This document shows positions 27,045 through 39,424 of a stretch of 64,000 bases of DNA, one piece after another. The DNA comes from Pseudomonas fluorescens. GTDB lineage: Bacteria > Pseudomonadota > Gammaproteobacteria > Pseudomonadales > Pseudomonadaceae. Location of the stretch: assembly GCF_000968015.1 (NCBI RefSeq), contig NZ_LACH01000014.1, positions 36,945-100,944 on the forward strand. The letters are read 5' to 3'. Numbering within the stretch: position 1 is the stretch's first letter; each line of letters begins with the position of its first letter. The translations under genes were made by a program, and so were the position numbers. The notes below the pieces were generated by a model that saw only the letters and a program-made list of their open reading frames with translations, was not told the origin of the DNA and did no database searches.

Positions 27045-27356
27045 TTAGAAATCCTCCAGCCGCCACACTTCGTAAGCCGGTGTTTCGTAGGGATGACTGA
27101 GTTTTAACGCGGCCACCACGGCCACGATCAACTCATCCGCCACGACAAGCTCAACCTTCCATTCCTCAACCTGCTCGACCTGCCCCGCTTCCCCAATAAA
27201 CGGCTGACTGCCGTCCAACGGGCGAAACTGGCCGAGGCCGAGCACTTGCCAGGCGCAATGGTCGTAAGCGCCGATCCGTCCGCCACCGGCGGCGAATACG
27301 GCACTCTTCACGTCTTCGACGTGACTGGCTGGAACAAAAAAACTGAGCTTGTACAC
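27045..27356 (-). CDS. NIF3/YqfO-like small protein
   Basis: The 103-residue protein matches the CutA-like insert domain of NIF3/YqfO proteins standing alone, with MYKLSFFVPASHVEDVKSAV at the start and LKLSHPYETPAYEVW at the end. The start codon is GTG at 27356. The biochemical role is unknown; stand-alone versions are common in pseudomonads beside purL. It is probably cytosolic and on the same strand as purL but downstream of it, 19 bases after the purL stop. Confidence 0.85.
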   Translation of the reverse strand: MYKLSFFVPASHVEDVKSAVFAAGGGRIGAYDHCAWQVLGLGQFRPLDGSQPFIGEAGQVEQVEEWKVELVVADELIVAVVAALKLSHPYETPAYEVWRLEDF

Positions 27357-27375
27357 CGCCTTAGTTCACCCGCTC

Positions 27376-30300
27376 TTAGTTTACCCAGACCCGCGCATTA
27401 CGGAACATACGCATCCAAGGTGCGTCTTCGTTCCAGTCTTCCGAACGCCACGAGTTCTGCACGGCGCGGAACACACGTTCCGGGTGCGGCATCATGATCG
27501 TTACGCGACCGTCGCGGCTGGTCAAACCGGTGATCCCGCGCGGCGAGCCGTTCGGGTTGGCCGGGTAGTTTTCGGTGACCTTGCCGTGGTTGTCGACGAA
27601 ACGCATCGCCACGCAACCCGACAGATCGGCTTCCAGCAACGCTTCTTCGCTGGCGAACTCGGCATGACCTTCACCGTGAGCAATAGCGATCGGCATACGC
27701 GAACCGGCCATGCCTTGCAGGAAGATCGAGTTCGATTCCTGGACTTGAACCATCGCCACGCGCGCTTCGAACTGCTCGGAACGGTTGCGCACAAAGTGCG
27801 GCCAGAACTCGCTGCCCGGGATCAGCTCGTGCAGGTTGGACATCATCTGGCAACCGTTGCACACGCCGAGGGTGAAGCTGTCGCTACGTTCGAAGAAGCC
27901 CTGGAACGCATCGCGAGCACGGCTGTTGAACAGCGCGGACTTGGCCCAGCCTTCACCGGCACCCAGCACGTCGCCGTAAGAGAAACCACCGCAAGCGACC
28001 AAACCTTTGAACTCGTTCAGGTCGACACGGCCGGCCAGAATGTCGCTCATGTGCACGTCGATCGCGTTGAAACCGGCGCGGTCGAACGCGGCCGCCATTT
28101 CCACCTGACCGTTGACGCCCTGCTCACGCAGCACGGCAACCTGTGGGCGGATGCCTTTCTTGATGTAAGGCGCGGCGACGTCCTGGTTGACGTCGTAGCT
28201 CAGCTTGACGCTCAGGCCCGGGTTGTCTTCTTCCAGCAGCACGTCGAACTCTTGTTCGGCGCAATCGGCGTTATCACGCAGACGCTGGATCTGGTAGCTG
28301 GTTTCAGCCCACTGACGTTGCAGAAGACGACGCTGGCCTTCGAAAACGGTTTCGCCGTTGAAGGTGATGCTGATCTCACCGTTGTTCATCGGCTGACCGA
28401 TCACCGACACGCACTCGCCCAGGCCGGCAGCGCTGAACTGCGCGAGGATGTCCGGGGTAGCGTCCTGGCGAACCTGGATCACAGCGCCCAGCTCTTCGTT
28501 GAACAGGATCGCGGCGATGTCGGCGGAAGTTTCTGCCAGACCGTCGAGGTTCAGGCTCAAACCGCAATGGCCGGCGAAGGCCATTTCCACGGTGCTGGTC
28601 AACAGACCACCGTCGGAACGGTCGTGGTAAGCCAGCAGGTGACCGTCGGCGTTGAGGCCCTGGATCACGGCGAAGAAGGCTTTCAGGTCTTCGGCATCGT
28701 CGACGTCCGGCGCTTGCGAGCCGAGCTTGCCGTGAACCTGGGCCAGGATCGAGGCGCCCATGCGGTTCTGGCCACGGCCCAGATCGATCAGGATCAGGTC
28801 GGTGGTGCCCTTGTCCATGCGCAGTTCCGGCGTCAGGGTCTGACGGATGTCAGCCACAGGCGCGAAACCGGTCACGATCAGGGACATCGGCGAGGTGACG
28901 GTTTTGTCGACGCCTTCATCGTTCCAGCGCGTGGCCATGGACATGGAGTCCTTGCCCACCGGAATGGTGATGCCCAGCTCTGGGCACAATTCCATACCGA
29001 CCGCTTTAACGGTGTCGTACAGACGCGCGTCTTCGCCTGGGTGACCGGCAGCGGACATCCAGTTGGCCGACAGTTTGATGTCGGAGATTTTGTTGATGCG
29101 CGAAGCCGCGATGTTGGTCAGGGTTTCGCCGATGGCCATGCGGCCCGACGCCGGAGCGTCCAGCAGCGCCAGCGGAGTGCGCTCGCCCATGGCCATGGCT
29201 TCACCGGTGTACACGTCGAAGCTGGTGGCGGTGACGGCAACGTCGGCCACCGGAACCTGCCACGGGCCGACCATCTGATCACGGGCCACGAGGCCGGTGA
29301 TGGTGCGGTCGCCGATGGTGATCAGGAAGCTTTTGCTCGCCACGGCCGGGTGATGCAGAACGCGTTCGACGCAGTCTGCGATCTCGAGGGTCGACGGATC
29401 GAAATCGTCGCCCAGTTCGTTTTCACGAACGGCCGAACGGTGCATGCGCGGGGCTTTGCCCAGCAGCACTTCGAGTGGCATGTCTACCGGGCTGTTGCCG
29501 AAGTGACTGTCGGTGACCGTCAGTTGCGGCTCGGCAGTGGCTTCGCCGACCACGGCAAACGGGCAACGCTCGCGTTCGCAGATCGCCTGGAAGCGCTCAA
29601 AATCAGCCGGGCCGACTGCCAGAACGTAGCGTTCCTGGGATTCGTTACTCCAGATTTCGTGCGGGGCCATGCCCGGCTCGTCGTTTGGAATGTTGCGCAG
29701 TTCGAAGCGACCGCCACGGTTGCCATCGTTGACCAGTTCCGGGAAGGCGTTGGACAGACCGCCTGCGCCGACGTCGTGGATGAAGCTGATCGGGTTGTGT
29801 TCACCCAACTGCCAGCAACGGTCGATGACTTCCTGGCAGCGACGTTCCATCTCAGGGTTTTCGCGCTGTACGGAAGCGAAGTCCAGGTCTGCCGAGCTGG
29901 TGCCGGTGGCCATGGAGGAAGCCGCGCCGCCGCCCAGACCGATCAACATGGCTGGACCGCCGAGCACGATCAGCTTGGAGCCAACGGTGATCTCGCCTTT
30001 CTGCACGTGTTCGGCACGGATGTTACCCATACCGCCGGCCAGCATGATCGGCTTGTGGTAACCGCGAACTTCGTCGCCACGCGGGGTGGTGATCGACTGT
30101 TCGAAGGTACGGAAATAACCGGTCAGGGCCGGACGACCGAATTCGTTGTTGAACGCGGCGCCACCCAGTGGGCCTTCGATCATGATGTCCAGCGCGGTAA
30201 CGATGCGCTCAGGCTTGCCGTACGGCACTTCCCACGGCTGTTCGAAGCCCGGGATTTGCAGGTTGGACACGGTGAAACCGGTCAGGCCAGCCTTTGGCTT

Positions 30301-31272
30301 GGCACCGCGACCGGTGGCGCCTTCGTCGCGAATCTCGCCACCGCTACCGGTGGACGCGCCCGGGAACGGGGCAATCGCAGTCGGGTGGTTGTGAGTTTCG
30401 ACTTTCATCAGGATGTGCACCGGCTCCTGCACCGCACCGTACTGGCGGGTTTCAGGGTCCGGGAAGAAACGACCGGCAACGTTGCCGACGATTACCGAAG
30501 CGTTGTCCTTATAAGCCGACAGAACGCCTTCGCTGTGCATCACGTAGGTGTTCTTGATCATGCCGAACAGGCTTTTTTCCTGGCTCTGACCGTCGATGTC
30601 CCAACTGGCGTTGAAGATCTTGTGACGGCAGTGCTCGGAGTTCGCCTGGGCGAACATCATCAGTTCGATGTCGTGCGGGTTGCGCTTCAAGCCGACGAAG
30701 GCGTTGACCAGGTAGTCGATTTCGTCTTCGGCCAGGGCCAGGCCCAGCTCGGTGTTGGCTTTTTCCAGCGCGGCGCGGCCGCCACCCAACACGTCGATCG
30801 CGGTCAGCGGTTTCGGCTCGGCATGGCTGAACAGGCCGGCGGCTTGTTCAAGGTTGCCGAGGACGATCTGGGTCATGCGGTCATGCAGCGCATCGGAGAT
30901 CAGTTGCGCTTCGGCGTCGCTGAACTGGCCGGCGACGTAGAACGCGATGCCGCGTTCCAGGCGCTGGATTTTGCTCAGGCCGCAGTTGCGAGCGATGTCG
31001 CTGGCTTTACTGGACCACGGCGAGATGGTGCCGAACCGCGGCAACACCAGGAACAGACGGCCGGTCGGCTCTTGTACTGGAACACTTGGGCCGTACTTCA
31101 GAAGGCGCGCGAGCACCTGCTGTTCGTCGCCGGTCAGGACGCCGGTAACTTCGGCGAAGTGAGCGAATTCAGCATACAAGCCACTGACAGCCGGGACTTT
31201 CTGGCTCAGTTGCTCAAGGAGTTTGCTGTGGCGAAAGGCAGAAAGGGCAGGAGCGCCGCGCAGGATCAACAT
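27376..31272 (-). CDS. purL: Phosphoribosylformylglycinamidine synthase
   Basis: Converts FGAR, glutamine and ATP to FGAM in purine synthesis. The protein has 1298 residues, the large single-chain type. It has an N-terminal PurS-like domain, two AIRS-type synthetase repeats with the ATP site near [19 protein letters not shown], and a C-terminal class-I glutaminase domain with the nucleophile in [10 protein letters not shown] and the His/Glu pair in [12 protein letters not shown] long antisense frame covers almost the whole gene and is an artefact of codon bias. It is divergent from mltF, the common order in pseudomonads. Confidence 0.98.
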   Translation of the reverse strand: MLILRGAPALSAFRHSKLLEQLSQKVPAVSGLYAEFAHFAEVTGVLTGDEQQVLARLLKYGPSVPVQEPTGRLFLVLPRFGTISPWSSKASDIARNCGLSKIQRLERGIAFYVAGQFSDAEAQLISDALHDRMTQIVLGNLEQAAGLFSHAEPKPLTAIDVLGGGRAALEKANTELGLALAEDEIDYLVNAFVGLKRNPHDIELMMFAQANSEHCRHKIFNASWDIDGQSQEKSLFGMIKNTYVMHSEGVLSAYKDNASVIVGNVAGRFFPDPETRQYGAVQEPVHILMKVETHNHPTAIAPFPGASTGSGGEIRDEGATGRGAKPKAGLTGFTVSNLQIPGFEQPWEVPYGKPERIVTALDIMIEGPLGGAAFNNEFGRPALTGYFRTFEQSITTPRGDEVRGYHKPIMLAGGMGNIRAEHVQKGEITVGSKLIVLGGPAMLIGLGGGAASSMATGTSSADLDFASVQRENPEMERRCQEVIDRCWQLGEHNPISFIHDVGAGGLSNAFPELVNDGNRGGRFELRNIPNDEPGMAPHEIWSNESQERYVLAVGPADFERFQAICERERCPFAVVGEATAEPQLTVTDSHFGNSPVDMPLEVLLGKAPRMHRSAVRENELGDDFDPSTLEIADCVERVLHHPAVASKSFLITIGDRTITGLVARDQMVGPWQVPVADVAVTATSFDVYTGEAMAMGERTPLALLDAPASGRMAIGETLTNIAASRINKISDIKLSANWMSAAGHPGEDARLYDTVKAVGMELCPELGITIPVGKDSMSMATRWNDEGVDKTVTSPMSLIVTGFAPVADIRQTLTPELRMDKGTTDLILIDLGRGQNRMGASILAQVHGKLGSQAPDVDDAEDLKAFFAVIQGLNADGHLLAYHDRSDGGLLTSTVEMAFAGHCGLSLNLDGLAETSADIAAILFNEELGAVIQVRQDATPDILAQFSAAGLGECVSVIGQPMNNGEISITFNGETVFEGQRRLLQRQWAETSYQIQRLRDNADCAEQEFDVLLEEDNPGLSVKLSYDVNQDVAAPYIKKGIRPQVAVLREQGVNGQVEMAAAFDRAGFNAIDVHMSDILAGRVDLNEFKGLVACGGFSYGDVLGAGEGWAKSALFNSRARDAFQGFFERSDSFTLGVCNGCQMMSNLHELIPGSEFWPHFVRNRSEQFEARVAMVQVQESNSIFLQGMAGSRMPIAIAHGEGHAEFASEEALLEADLSGCVAMRFVDNHGKVTENYPANPNGSPRGITGLTSRDGRVTIMMPHPERVFRAVQNSWRSEDWNEDAPWMRMFRNARVWVN

Positions 31273-31321
31273 CTTCGGGACAGCCTCGGGAAGGGGTGTG
31301 CTTTGAGGCCGTGCATTCTAG

Positions 31322-33007
<1,686 letters not shown>

Positions 33008-33025
33008 CAGCCACCCCCAATCAAA

Positions 33026-33115
33026 TGTGGGAGTGAGCCTGCTCGCGAAGGGGCCTTAACATTCAACATCAGTATTGAATGAAAGACCGCTTTCGCGAGC
33101 AGGCTCGCTCCCACA
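33026..33115. repeat. REPIN, family A, between mltF and pdxJ
   Basis: TGTGGGAGTGAGCCTGCTCG and CGAGCAGGCTCGCTCCCACA are inverted arms. The element fills the gap between the convergent genes mltF and pdxJ. Confidence 0.92.
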
Positions 33116-33134
33116 TTTCGTTCTGTGTTTGGCT

Positions 33135-33878
33135 TTAGGCTTTTGCGGCGGCCAGGATCAATGCCTTCATCTCGGAAACAGCCGACTTGAACCCGACGAA
33201 CAACGCATGAGCCACCAGCGCGTGGCCGATGTTCAGTTCGTTGATGCCTTTGATCGCCGCGACCGCTTCAACGTTGTGGTAATGCAGACCGTGGCCAGCG
33301 TTGACGATCAAACCTTGAGCCAGACCAAATGCCACGCCATCCGCCACACGTTTGAGCTCTTCAGCCACATCGGTCGGCGTCTCTGCATCGGCATAACGAC
33401 CGGTATGCAGCTCAATAGCCGGCGCACCAACACGATGGGAAGCTTCGATCTGCCGCTCGTCAGCATCAATGAACAGCGACACTTCACAGCCGATTTTCGC
33501 CAGGCGATCCACCGCAGCCTTGATCCGCGCCTCCTGCCCCGCCACGTCCAGACCACCTTCGGTCGTCAGCTCCTGACGGGTTTCCGGCACCAGGCAAATG
33601 TGCGCCGGACGAATGCGTTCGGCGAACGCCATCATCTCTTCGGTGACGCCCATTTCAAAGTTCATGCGGGTTTGCAGCACATCCTTGAGCAGCAACACGT
33701 CGCGCTCCTGAATGTGCCGACGGTCTTCGCGCAGGTGCACGGTAATGCCGTCAGCGCCCGCCTCTTCCGCGTCCAGTGCTGCCTTGACCGGATCCGGATA
33801 GCGCGTGCCCCGGGCCTGACGCAGGGTGGCAACATGGTCGATGTTCACGCCAAGAAGAATGCGAATGCTGGTGGTCAC
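33135..33878 (-). CDS. pdxJ: Pyridoxine 5'-phosphate synthase
   Basis: Condenses 1-deoxyxylulose-5-phosphate with 3-amino-2-oxopropyl phosphate to pyridoxine phosphate. The GTG at 33878 gives 247 residues, beginning [25 protein letters not shown] lies eight bases upstream. The long upstream extension overlaps the intergenic region and recO and is rejected. Typical motifs are [16 protein letters not shown] and [10 protein letters not shown]. It is the last gene of the lepA-lepB-rnc-era-recO-pdxJ run. Confidence 0.96.
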   Translation of the reverse strand: MTTSIRILLGVNIDHVATLRQARGTRYPDPVKAALDAEEAGADGITVHLREDRRHIQERDVLLLKDVLQTRMNFEMGVTEEMMAFAERIRPAHICLVPETRQELTTEGGLDVAGQEARIKAAVDRLAKIGCEVSLFIDADERQIEASHRVGAPAIELHTGRYADAETPTDVAEELKRVADGVAFGLAQGLIVNAGHGLHYHNVEAVAAIKGINELNIGHALVAHALFVGFKSAVSEMKALILAAAKA

Positions 33879-33961
33879 GGAAGCGCTCCTGAAAATGGAA
33901 AAGTTCGGCGCACAGCATACACGGGGAGATAGGGTCTGTTGATGTTTGGCAGCGGCAGACC

Positions 33962-34651
33962 CTATGGCTTGCGAAACAACTCGCGACTCACCAAGGGCCG
34001 ACCGCCCAGATGAACGGCCAGTGCCTGACGCATCAATCGCTTGGCTGCCGATAGCGCGCCAGGGGCTGACCAATCTGCATCGGCCATGGCCAACAGTTCG
34101 GTGCCGTTGAACAGACCGGGTTGCAGCAGATAGACCCGCTCGAGCCCCGCATCCACTTGCAGACGGTAGAGACCGTCCGGCGCGACGGGATCGCCATGGA
34201 TGTCAGTAGTCAAAGCGAAGCCGTAACCGAGATCATCGAGCAGCCGCCATTCAAAGGAACGCAACAACGGTTCCAGCGGACGACCTTCGGCAAGCGCAAG
34301 CAGGGTCGCGGCGTAATGATCGAAGACGGCGGGATGGGGATCTTCGGAGGGCAGCAGACGAATCAACAACTCATTGAGGTAGAGACCGCTAAACAGCGCC
34401 TCACCATTGAGCCAGGTGGAGACGCCAGCGCTTTCCATGCGACCGACGTTCTTCAACTCACCACGCCCACGGAACTCGACTTCCAGCGGCACGAATGGCC
34501 GTGCCAGCGTTCCGGCCTTGCCCCGAGCACTGCGCAACACCGCCCGCAGCCGACCTTGCGGCGTGAGGAAATCCACCAGCGCGCTGTTTTCGCGGTAGGC
34601 GCGACTGTGGAGCACGAAGGCGGGTTGGCCGGGGGGCGGGGTTTGGGACAT
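33962..34651 (-). CDS. recO: DNA repair protein RecO
   Basis: Loads RecA on SSB-coated single strands with RecR in the RecFOR pathway and anneals strands. The 229-residue protein starts at the ATG at 34651. It has an N-terminal OB-fold ([20 protein letters not shown]) and a helical C-terminal domain without the zinc cysteines seen in some other bacteria. It lies between era and pdxJ as usual, but a REPIN separates it from era. Confidence 0.95.
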   Translation of the reverse strand: MSQTPPPGQPAFVLHSRAYRENSALVDFLTPQGRLRAVLRSARGKAGTLARPFVPLEVEFRGRGELKNVGRMESAGVSTWLNGEALFSGLYLNELLIRLLPSEDPHPAVFDHYAATLLALAEGRPLEPLLRSFEWRLLDDLGYGFALTTDIHGDPVAPDGLYRLQVDAGLERVYLLQPGLFNGTELLAMADADWSAPGALSAAKRLMRQALAVHLGGRPLVSRELFRKP

Positions 34652-34705
34652 GGAAGTCAGCGTTCTCAATGAGTCAGCAGAGATTTATAAATCACCCAAA
34701 ACCAA

Positions 34706-34795
34706 TGTGGGAGCGAGCTTGCTCGCGATTACAGTCTGTCAGTCAACATGGATGTTGAATTTCAGGCCCTCATCGCGAGCAAGCTCGCTCCCACA
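34706..34795. repeat. REPIN, family A, between era and recO
   Basis: TGTGGGAGCGAGCTTGCTCG and CGAGCAAGCTCGCTCCCACA are inverted arms. It interrupts the run of co-oriented genes, which elsewhere in the group are closely spaced. Confidence 0.92.
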
Positions 34796-34824
34796 GGTTT
34801 CTCTGGTGTATCTGGAACCGGGTG

Positions 34825-35727
34825 TTACAGGTCGCCATAACCCAGCGAACGCAAGGCGCGCTCATCGTCGGACCAGCCGCCTTTCACTTTCACCCAGAGG
34901 TTGAGCATGATCTTGGAGTCGAACAGCAATTCCATGTCCTTGCGCGCCTCGGTGCCGATGCGTTTGATCCGCTCGCCCTTGTCGCCAATGATGATTTTCT
35001 TCTGGCCGTCGCGCTCGACGAGGATCAAGGCATGGATGTGCAGGGTTTTGCCCTGTTGCTTGAACTCTTCGATTTCGACGGTGATCTGGTACGGCAGCTC
35101 GGCGCCCATCTGGCGCATGATTTTCTCACGTACCAGTTCAGCGGCGAGGAAGCGGCTGCTGCGGTCGGTGATCTGGTCTTCCGGGAAGAAGTGATCGTTT
35201 TCCGGCAAGTAACCGGCAATCACGCGCTCCAGCGTTTCGAGGTTATGCCCGTGCTGGGCCGAGATCGGCATGATCTGCGCGTTCGGCAACTGTTCCTGCA
35301 ACCAGGTCAGGTGCGGCATCAGCTCGGCTTTATCTTCGATGCGGTCAGTCTTGTTCAGCGCCACGATCAGCGGGCCGGTCACGTATTGAACGCGCTCGAG
35401 GACCATCTGGTCTTCGTCGGTCCACTTGGTGCGGTCAACCACGAAGATCACCACGTCGACGTCTTTCAACGCCGCCGAAGCGGTCTTGTTCATGTAGCGG
35501 TTCAGGGCTTTCTCGCCACCTTTGTGCATGCCGGGGGTGTCGACGTAGATCGCCTGCACGGCGCCTTCAGTCTTGATGCCGAGCATGTTGTGGCGAGTGG
35601 TCTGAGGCTTGCGCGAGGTGATCGCCAGCTTCTGACCCAGGATATGGTTCAGCAGCGTGGATTTGCCCACGTTGGGACGGCCGACGATGGCAACATAGCC
35701 ACAGCGAGTTGCAGTTGAATCAGTCAT
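34825..35727 (-). CDS. era: GTPase Era
   Basis: Essential GTPase that binds the 3' end of 16S rRNA during 30S assembly. The 300-residue protein starts at the ATG at 35727, eight bases inside the end of rnc, so the two are coupled. It has G1 GRPNVGKS (16-23), the G3 motif DTPGM, the G4 motif NKTD, and a C-terminal KH domain with [20 protein letters not shown]. Confidence 0.97.
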   Translation of the reverse strand: MTDSTATRCGYVAIVGRPNVGKSTLLNHILGQKLAITSRKPQTTRHNMLGIKTEGAVQAIYVDTPGMHKGGEKALNRYMNKTASAALKDVDVVIFVVDRTKWTDEDQMVLERVQYVTGPLIVALNKTDRIEDKAELMPHLTWLQEQLPNAQIMPISAQHGHNLETLERVIAGYLPENDHFFPEDQITDRSSRFLAAELVREKIMRQMGAELPYQITVEIEEFKQQGKTLHIHALILVERDGQKKIIIGDKGERIKRIGTEARKDMELLFDSKIMLNLWVKVKGGWSDDERALRSLGYGDL

Positions 35728-36409
35728 TGCCATTCTCCACACCCAGGGCAATCAGTGCTGCGGCGGCCGCTACCTGTTCGGCAATACGACGACTCACACC
35801 CTGACCTCGGCTTTTTTCATTCAGTAAGGTGATTTCACATTCGACGAAGAACGTCCGGCAATGTGGCTCACCCTGGATATCCACCACTTCGTAACGTGGC
35901 AGCTCACAACCCCGCGACTGCAGGAATTCCTGCAGGCGGGTTTTTGGATCTTTGTTGGTGTCGACCAGCGTCAGGCCTTCGAACTCACCGGCCAGCCAGG
36001 CCAACACACGCTCGCGCGCCATGTCCATGCCGGCATCCAGGTAGATCGCACCAATCAGCGCTTCCAGGGCATCGGCCAGAATCGACTCGCGACGGAACCC
36101 GCCGCTTTTCAATTCACCGGAACCCAGGCGCAGGTATTCGCCCAGATCGAAACCGCGAGCCAGTACGGCCAGGGTCTCGCCTTTCACCAGGCGTGCGCGC
36201 AAGCGCGACAACTGACCTTCGCGGGCCAGCGGGAAGCGATCGAACAGCGCCTCGCCGGCGACAAAGTTAAGGATGGCATCACCGAGGAATTCCAGGCGTT
36301 CGTTGTTACGCCCGGCAAAGCTGCGGTGAGTCAGGGCCAGGACCATCAGTTCCTGATCCTTGAAGGTGTAGCCGAGCTGACGCTCGAGACGGCTTAAGGA
36401 GACGCTCAC
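35720..36409 (-). CDS. rnc: Ribonuclease III
   Basis: Cuts double-stranded RNA, including the rRNA precursor. The 229-residue protein has the catalytic signature [10 protein letters not shown] (36-45) and a C-terminal dsRNA-binding domain (about 155-225). The start codon is GTG at 36409, and it overlaps the TGA of a 39-codon ORF upstream (GTGA), which suggests translational coupling. Era overlaps its end. The DUF4845 gene usually found between lepB and rnc in pseudomonads is not seen. Confidence 0.97.
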   Translation of the reverse strand: MSVSLSRLERQLGYTFKDQELMVLALTHRSFAGRNNERLEFLGDAILNFVAGEALFDRFPLAREGQLSRLRARLVKGETLAVLARGFDLGEYLRLGSGELKSGGFRRESILADALEALIGAIYLDAGMDMARERVLAWLAGEFEGLTLVDTNKDPKTRLQEFLQSRGCELPRYEVVDIQGEPHCRTFFVECEITLLNEKSRGQGVSRRIAEQVAAAAALIALGVENGND

Positions 36410-36525
36410 GGTTTACCCACGCTGAGTTCGTGGTTGGATTCCACCGCCATCGCCGTGATGCGGCGCAGGCTTGGGACAATTAACGCTGTGTTCAAAAATA
36501 ACGTCCTGAATATCGTTGTTTTCAT
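36406..36525 (-). CDS. Possible 39-residue leader ORF coupled to rnc
   Basis: An ATG at 36525 opens a 39-codon frame that ends with TGA overlapping the GTG start of rnc. The predicted peptide has a basic start ([10 protein letters not shown]), a hydrophobic stretch ([12 protein letters not shown]) and a polar tail ending HELSVGKP. The ribosome site is weak (AGAAG). It occupies the place of DUF4845 genes, so it may be a remnant of one or a short coupling ORF. There is no direct evidence that it is translated. Confidence 0.4.
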   Translation of the reverse strand: MKTTIFRTLFLNTALIVPSLRRITAMAVESNHELSVGKP

Positions 36526-36563
36526 GCTTCTGTCGCCGATTATGCCGACTCCAGAAATGCATT

Positions 36564-36586
36564 CGGCGCTGTGTTCAACAGCGCCG
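36564..36586 (-). promoter_or_regulatory. Hairpin between lepB and rnc
   Basis: Perfect nine-base-pair stem CGGCGCTGT/ACAGCGCCG with a five-base loop, eight bases after the lepB stop and without a T run. It could be a weak terminator, or an RNase III target in the rnc leader such as the one that controls rnc in E. coli. Confidence 0.5.
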
Positions 36587-36593
36587 TGTGTGA

Positions 36594-37448
36594 TTACTTG
36601 ATCAGGCCAACCCGCGAGAAATTCGGCAGGTGACTGAGTTTAGGTTCCGGCCAGCTCATCCAGACTGCGAAGGCCTTGCCGACGATATTCTTGTCGGGAA
36701 CCATGCCCAGCAGATCCTTGGGAATGCTCGGATCATCCCAATAGCGACTGTCGTTCGAGTTGTCGCGGTTGTCGCCCATCATGAAGTAGTGCCCGGCAGG
36801 CACGGTCCACGAATGGTCCGGCATTGCGCGGTAACGGCTCATTTCCTTGCGGATCAGGTGCTCGGCGACGCCGAGCTTTTCCTTGTAGAGCTCAGCGCTG
36901 CCCAACGTGCCCGGCTCGGAGCCGACCAGTTGTTCGGCGATCGACTCACCGTTGACGAACAGACGCTTATCGGCGGTGTAACGAATCTGGTCACCCGGCA
37001 GGCCCACCACACGTTTAATGTAGTTGACGTTCGGATCGCTCGGGTAGCGGAACACCATCACATCCCCGCGCTGTGGATCACCGACTTCGATGACTTTCTT
37101 GTCGATCACCGGCAAGCGGATCCCGTAAGAAAACTTGCTCACCAGAATGAAGTCGCCAACGTCCAGGGTCGGTTTCATCGAGCCGGAAGGAATCTGGAAC
37201 GGTTCCACCAGGAACGAACGCAGTACCAGCACGATGAACAAGACCGGGAAAAACGACTTACCGTATTCGACCAGCAGCGGCTCTTTGTTCAGTTTCTCGA
37301 CCACCATCCCGTCAGGCTGGCTGACGCTGCCCTGATAGGAGGCAATGGCCGCACGCCGACGCGGCGCCAGGAAAACCAGATCGAGCAACGCCAACAGGCC
37401 GCAGACGAACACGGCGATGACCAGCAACAGCGGGAAATTTAGTGACAT
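36594..37448 (-). CDS. lepB: Signal peptidase I
   Basis: Inner-membrane protease that removes signal peptides from exported preproteins. The 284-residue protein has two N-terminal membrane helices (about 5-27 and 65-81), catalytic Ser90 in IPSGSMKPT and general base Lys145 in NYIKRVVGLPGD, followed by GDNRDNSNDSRYW. These match E. coli Ser91 and Lys146. It begins five bases after lepA. Confidence 0.97.
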   Translation of the reverse strand: MSLNFPLLLVIAVFVCGLLALLDLVFLAPRRRAAIASYQGSVSQPDGMVVEKLNKEPLLVEYGKSFFPVLFIVLVLRSFLVEPFQIPSGSMKPTLDVGDFILVSKFSYGIRLPVIDKKVIEVGDPQRGDVMVFRYPSDPNVNYIKRVVGLPGDQIRYTADKRLFVNGESIAEQLVGSEPGTLGSAELYKEKLGVAEHLIRKEMSRYRAMPDHSWTVPAGHYFMMGDNRDNSNDSRYWDDPSIPKDLLGMVPDKNIVGKAFAVWMSWPEPKLSHLPNFSRVGLIK

Positions 37449-37453
37449 AGGAC

Positions 37454-39253
37454 CTAACTATCCAACCTGAGCACTGCAAGGAAGGCTTCTTGTGGAATTT
37501 CCACGTTACCGACTTGCTTCATGCGTTTCTTACCGGCCTTCTGCTTTTCAAGCAGTTTCTTCTTACGGCTAACGTCACCGCCGTAGCATTTGGCCAATAC
37601 GTTCTTTCTGAGTGCCTTGACGGAGGTTCGCGCAATGATCTGCCCGCCAATGGCGGCCTGGATCGCGACGTCGAACATCTGGCGTGGAATCAGTTCTTTC
37701 ATCTTCTCGGTCAACTGGCGACCTTTGTAGTGCGCGTTATCCTTGTGCACGATCAACGCCAGGGCGTCGACCTTGTCACCGTTGATCAGCACATCCAGTT
37801 TCACCAGATTAGCCGATTGATAACGATCGAAATGGTAATCCAGCGAAGCATAGCCACGGCTGGTGGATTTCAGACGGTCGAAGAAGTCCAGGACCACTTC
37901 GTTCATCGGCAAATCGTAGGTCACTTGAACCTGGGTACCGAGGAACAGCATGTCGTGCTGTACGCCACGCTTCTCGATGCACAAGGTAATGACGTTGCCC
38001 AGGTGCTCTTGCGGCACAAGAATATTGGCCCGCACGATTGGTTCGCGCATGTCTTCGATCGAGGACAGGTCTGGCAGCTTCGACGGGTTGTCGACGTAAA
38101 TCGTTTCACCGGTTTTCAGCAGCAGCTCGAAAATTACCGTCGGCGCCGTGGTGATCAGGTCCAGGTCGTACTCGCGCTCCAGGCGCTCCTGGATGATTTC
38201 CATGTGCAGCATGCCGAGGAACCCGCAACGGAAGCCGAAGCCCAGTGCGTCGGAGCTTTCCGGGGTGTATTGCAGGGACGAGTCGTTGAGCGTGAGCTTT
38301 TGCAGGGCTTCACGGAAATCTTCGAAATCGTCGGAGCTGACCGGGAACAGGCCGGCGTATACCTGCGGCTGAATGCGTTTGAAGCCTGGCAGCACGTCGA
38401 CGTCCGGCGTGGAGCTCAAGGTCAGGGTGTCACCCACCGGTGCACCGTGAATGTCCTTGATGCCGGCGATGATGAAGCCCACTTCGCCGGCCTTCAGGTC
38501 AACGGTGGCGGTGTGTTTCGGGTTGAAGACACCGACGCTGTCCACCAGGTGGATCTTGCCGGTGGACTTGACCAGGATCTTGTCGCCCTTCTTCACACGG
38601 CCGTGGCGCACGCGAACCAGGGAAACAACGCCCAGGTAGTTGTCGAACCAGGAGTCGATGATCAACGCTTGCAGCGGATCTTCGTAGTTGCCGGTCGGCG
38701 CAGGAATGGTCTTGACCAGACGCTCCAGCACTTCGTCGACGCCCAGACCGGTCTTGGCACTGCACTCGACCGCGTCGGTGGCATCGATACCGATGATTTT
38801 TTCGATTTCTTCTTTCACGCGGTCCGGATCGGCCTGAGGCAGGTCGATCTTGTTCAGGACCGGCATCACTTCCAGGCCCTGCTCAATCGCGGTGTAGCAG
38901 TTGGCTACCGACTGCGCTTCAACGCCCTGACCGGCATCGACCACCAGCAACGCGCCTTCACAGGCCGCCAGCGACCGGCTGACTTCATAGGTGAAGTCAA
39001 CGTGGCCCGGGGTGTCAATGAAGTTCAGCTGGTACTTGATGCCATCGCGAGCGGTGTAATACAGGGTGACGCTGTGGGCCTTGATGGTGATCCCGCGTTC
39101 ACGTTCCAGGTCCATGGAATCCAGAACCTGGGCTTCCATTTCGCGCTCGGCAAGGCCGCCACACATCTGGATGAAGCGATCGGCCAGCGTCGACTTGCCA
39201 TGGTCAATGTGGGCGATGATGGAGAAATTGCGGATATGACTCAAATCACTCAC
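37454..39253 (-). CDS. lepA: Elongation factor 4 (LepA)
   Basis: Ribosome-binding GTPase, implicated in initiation and in 30S biogenesis and back-translocation under stress. The 599-residue protein has GTPase motifs AHIDHGKST (near residue 14), DTPGHVDF and NKIDLPQAD, the EF-G-like domains II, III and V, and the LepA-specific C-terminal domain ending [12 protein letters not shown]. The start is a GTG at 39253. It is the first gene of the run to pdxJ. The algU-mucABD genes that usually precede lepA in pseudomonads are absent; lptG lies upstream, behind a terminator. Confidence 0.97.
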   Translation of the reverse strand: MSDLSHIRNFSIIAHIDHGKSTLADRFIQMCGGLAEREMEAQVLDSMDLERERGITIKAHSVTLYYTARDGIKYQLNFIDTPGHVDFTYEVSRSLAACEGALLVVDAGQGVEAQSVANCYTAIEQGLEVMPVLNKIDLPQADPDRVKEEIEKIIGIDATDAVECSAKTGLGVDEVLERLVKTIPAPTGNYEDPLQALIIDSWFDNYLGVVSLVRVRHGRVKKGDKILVKSTGKIHLVDSVGVFNPKHTATVDLKAGEVGFIIAGIKDIHGAPVGDTLTLSSTPDVDVLPGFKRIQPQVYAGLFPVSSDDFEDFREALQKLTLNDSSLQYTPESSDALGFGFRCGFLGMLHMEIIQERLEREYDLDLITTAPTVIFELLLKTGETIYVDNPSKLPDLSSIEDMREPIVRANILVPQEHLGNVITLCIEKRGVQHDMLFLGTQVQVTYDLPMNEVVLDFFDRLKSTSRGYASLDYHFDRYQSANLVKLDVLINGDKVDALALIVHKDNAHYKGRQLTEKMKELIPRQMFDVAIQAAIGGQIIARTSVKALRKNVLAKCYGGDVSRKKKLLEKQKAGKKRMKQVGNVEIPQEAFLAVLRLDS

Positions 39254-39360
39254 GGATCAACACTCAAAAAGGCTGCAGGCATAGCCCGCCGAAAAATAGC
39301 CGGGAATTGTACCTGATCCACGGCGCAAGCGTCACGTTCGCAGGTCAGACGGCGCCTACA

Positions 39361-39392
39361 AAAACGCCCCGGTCTTGCGACAGGGGCGTTTT
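39361..39392. terminator. Terminator after lptG
   Basis: Ten-base-pair perfect stem AAAACGCCCC/GGGGCGTTTT with a 12-base loop, 33 bases after the lptG stop, with T runs in both directions. It separates lptFG from lepA. Confidence 0.9.
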
Positions 39393-39424
39393 GAGTGTCC
39401 TGCAAGGTCAGGAGAAACCCTTGA

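Noticed and set aside
37490..39316. 608-codon plus-strand frame opposite lepA
   Set aside because: Antisense shadow of a clear LepA gene; no recognisable motifs or ribosome site.
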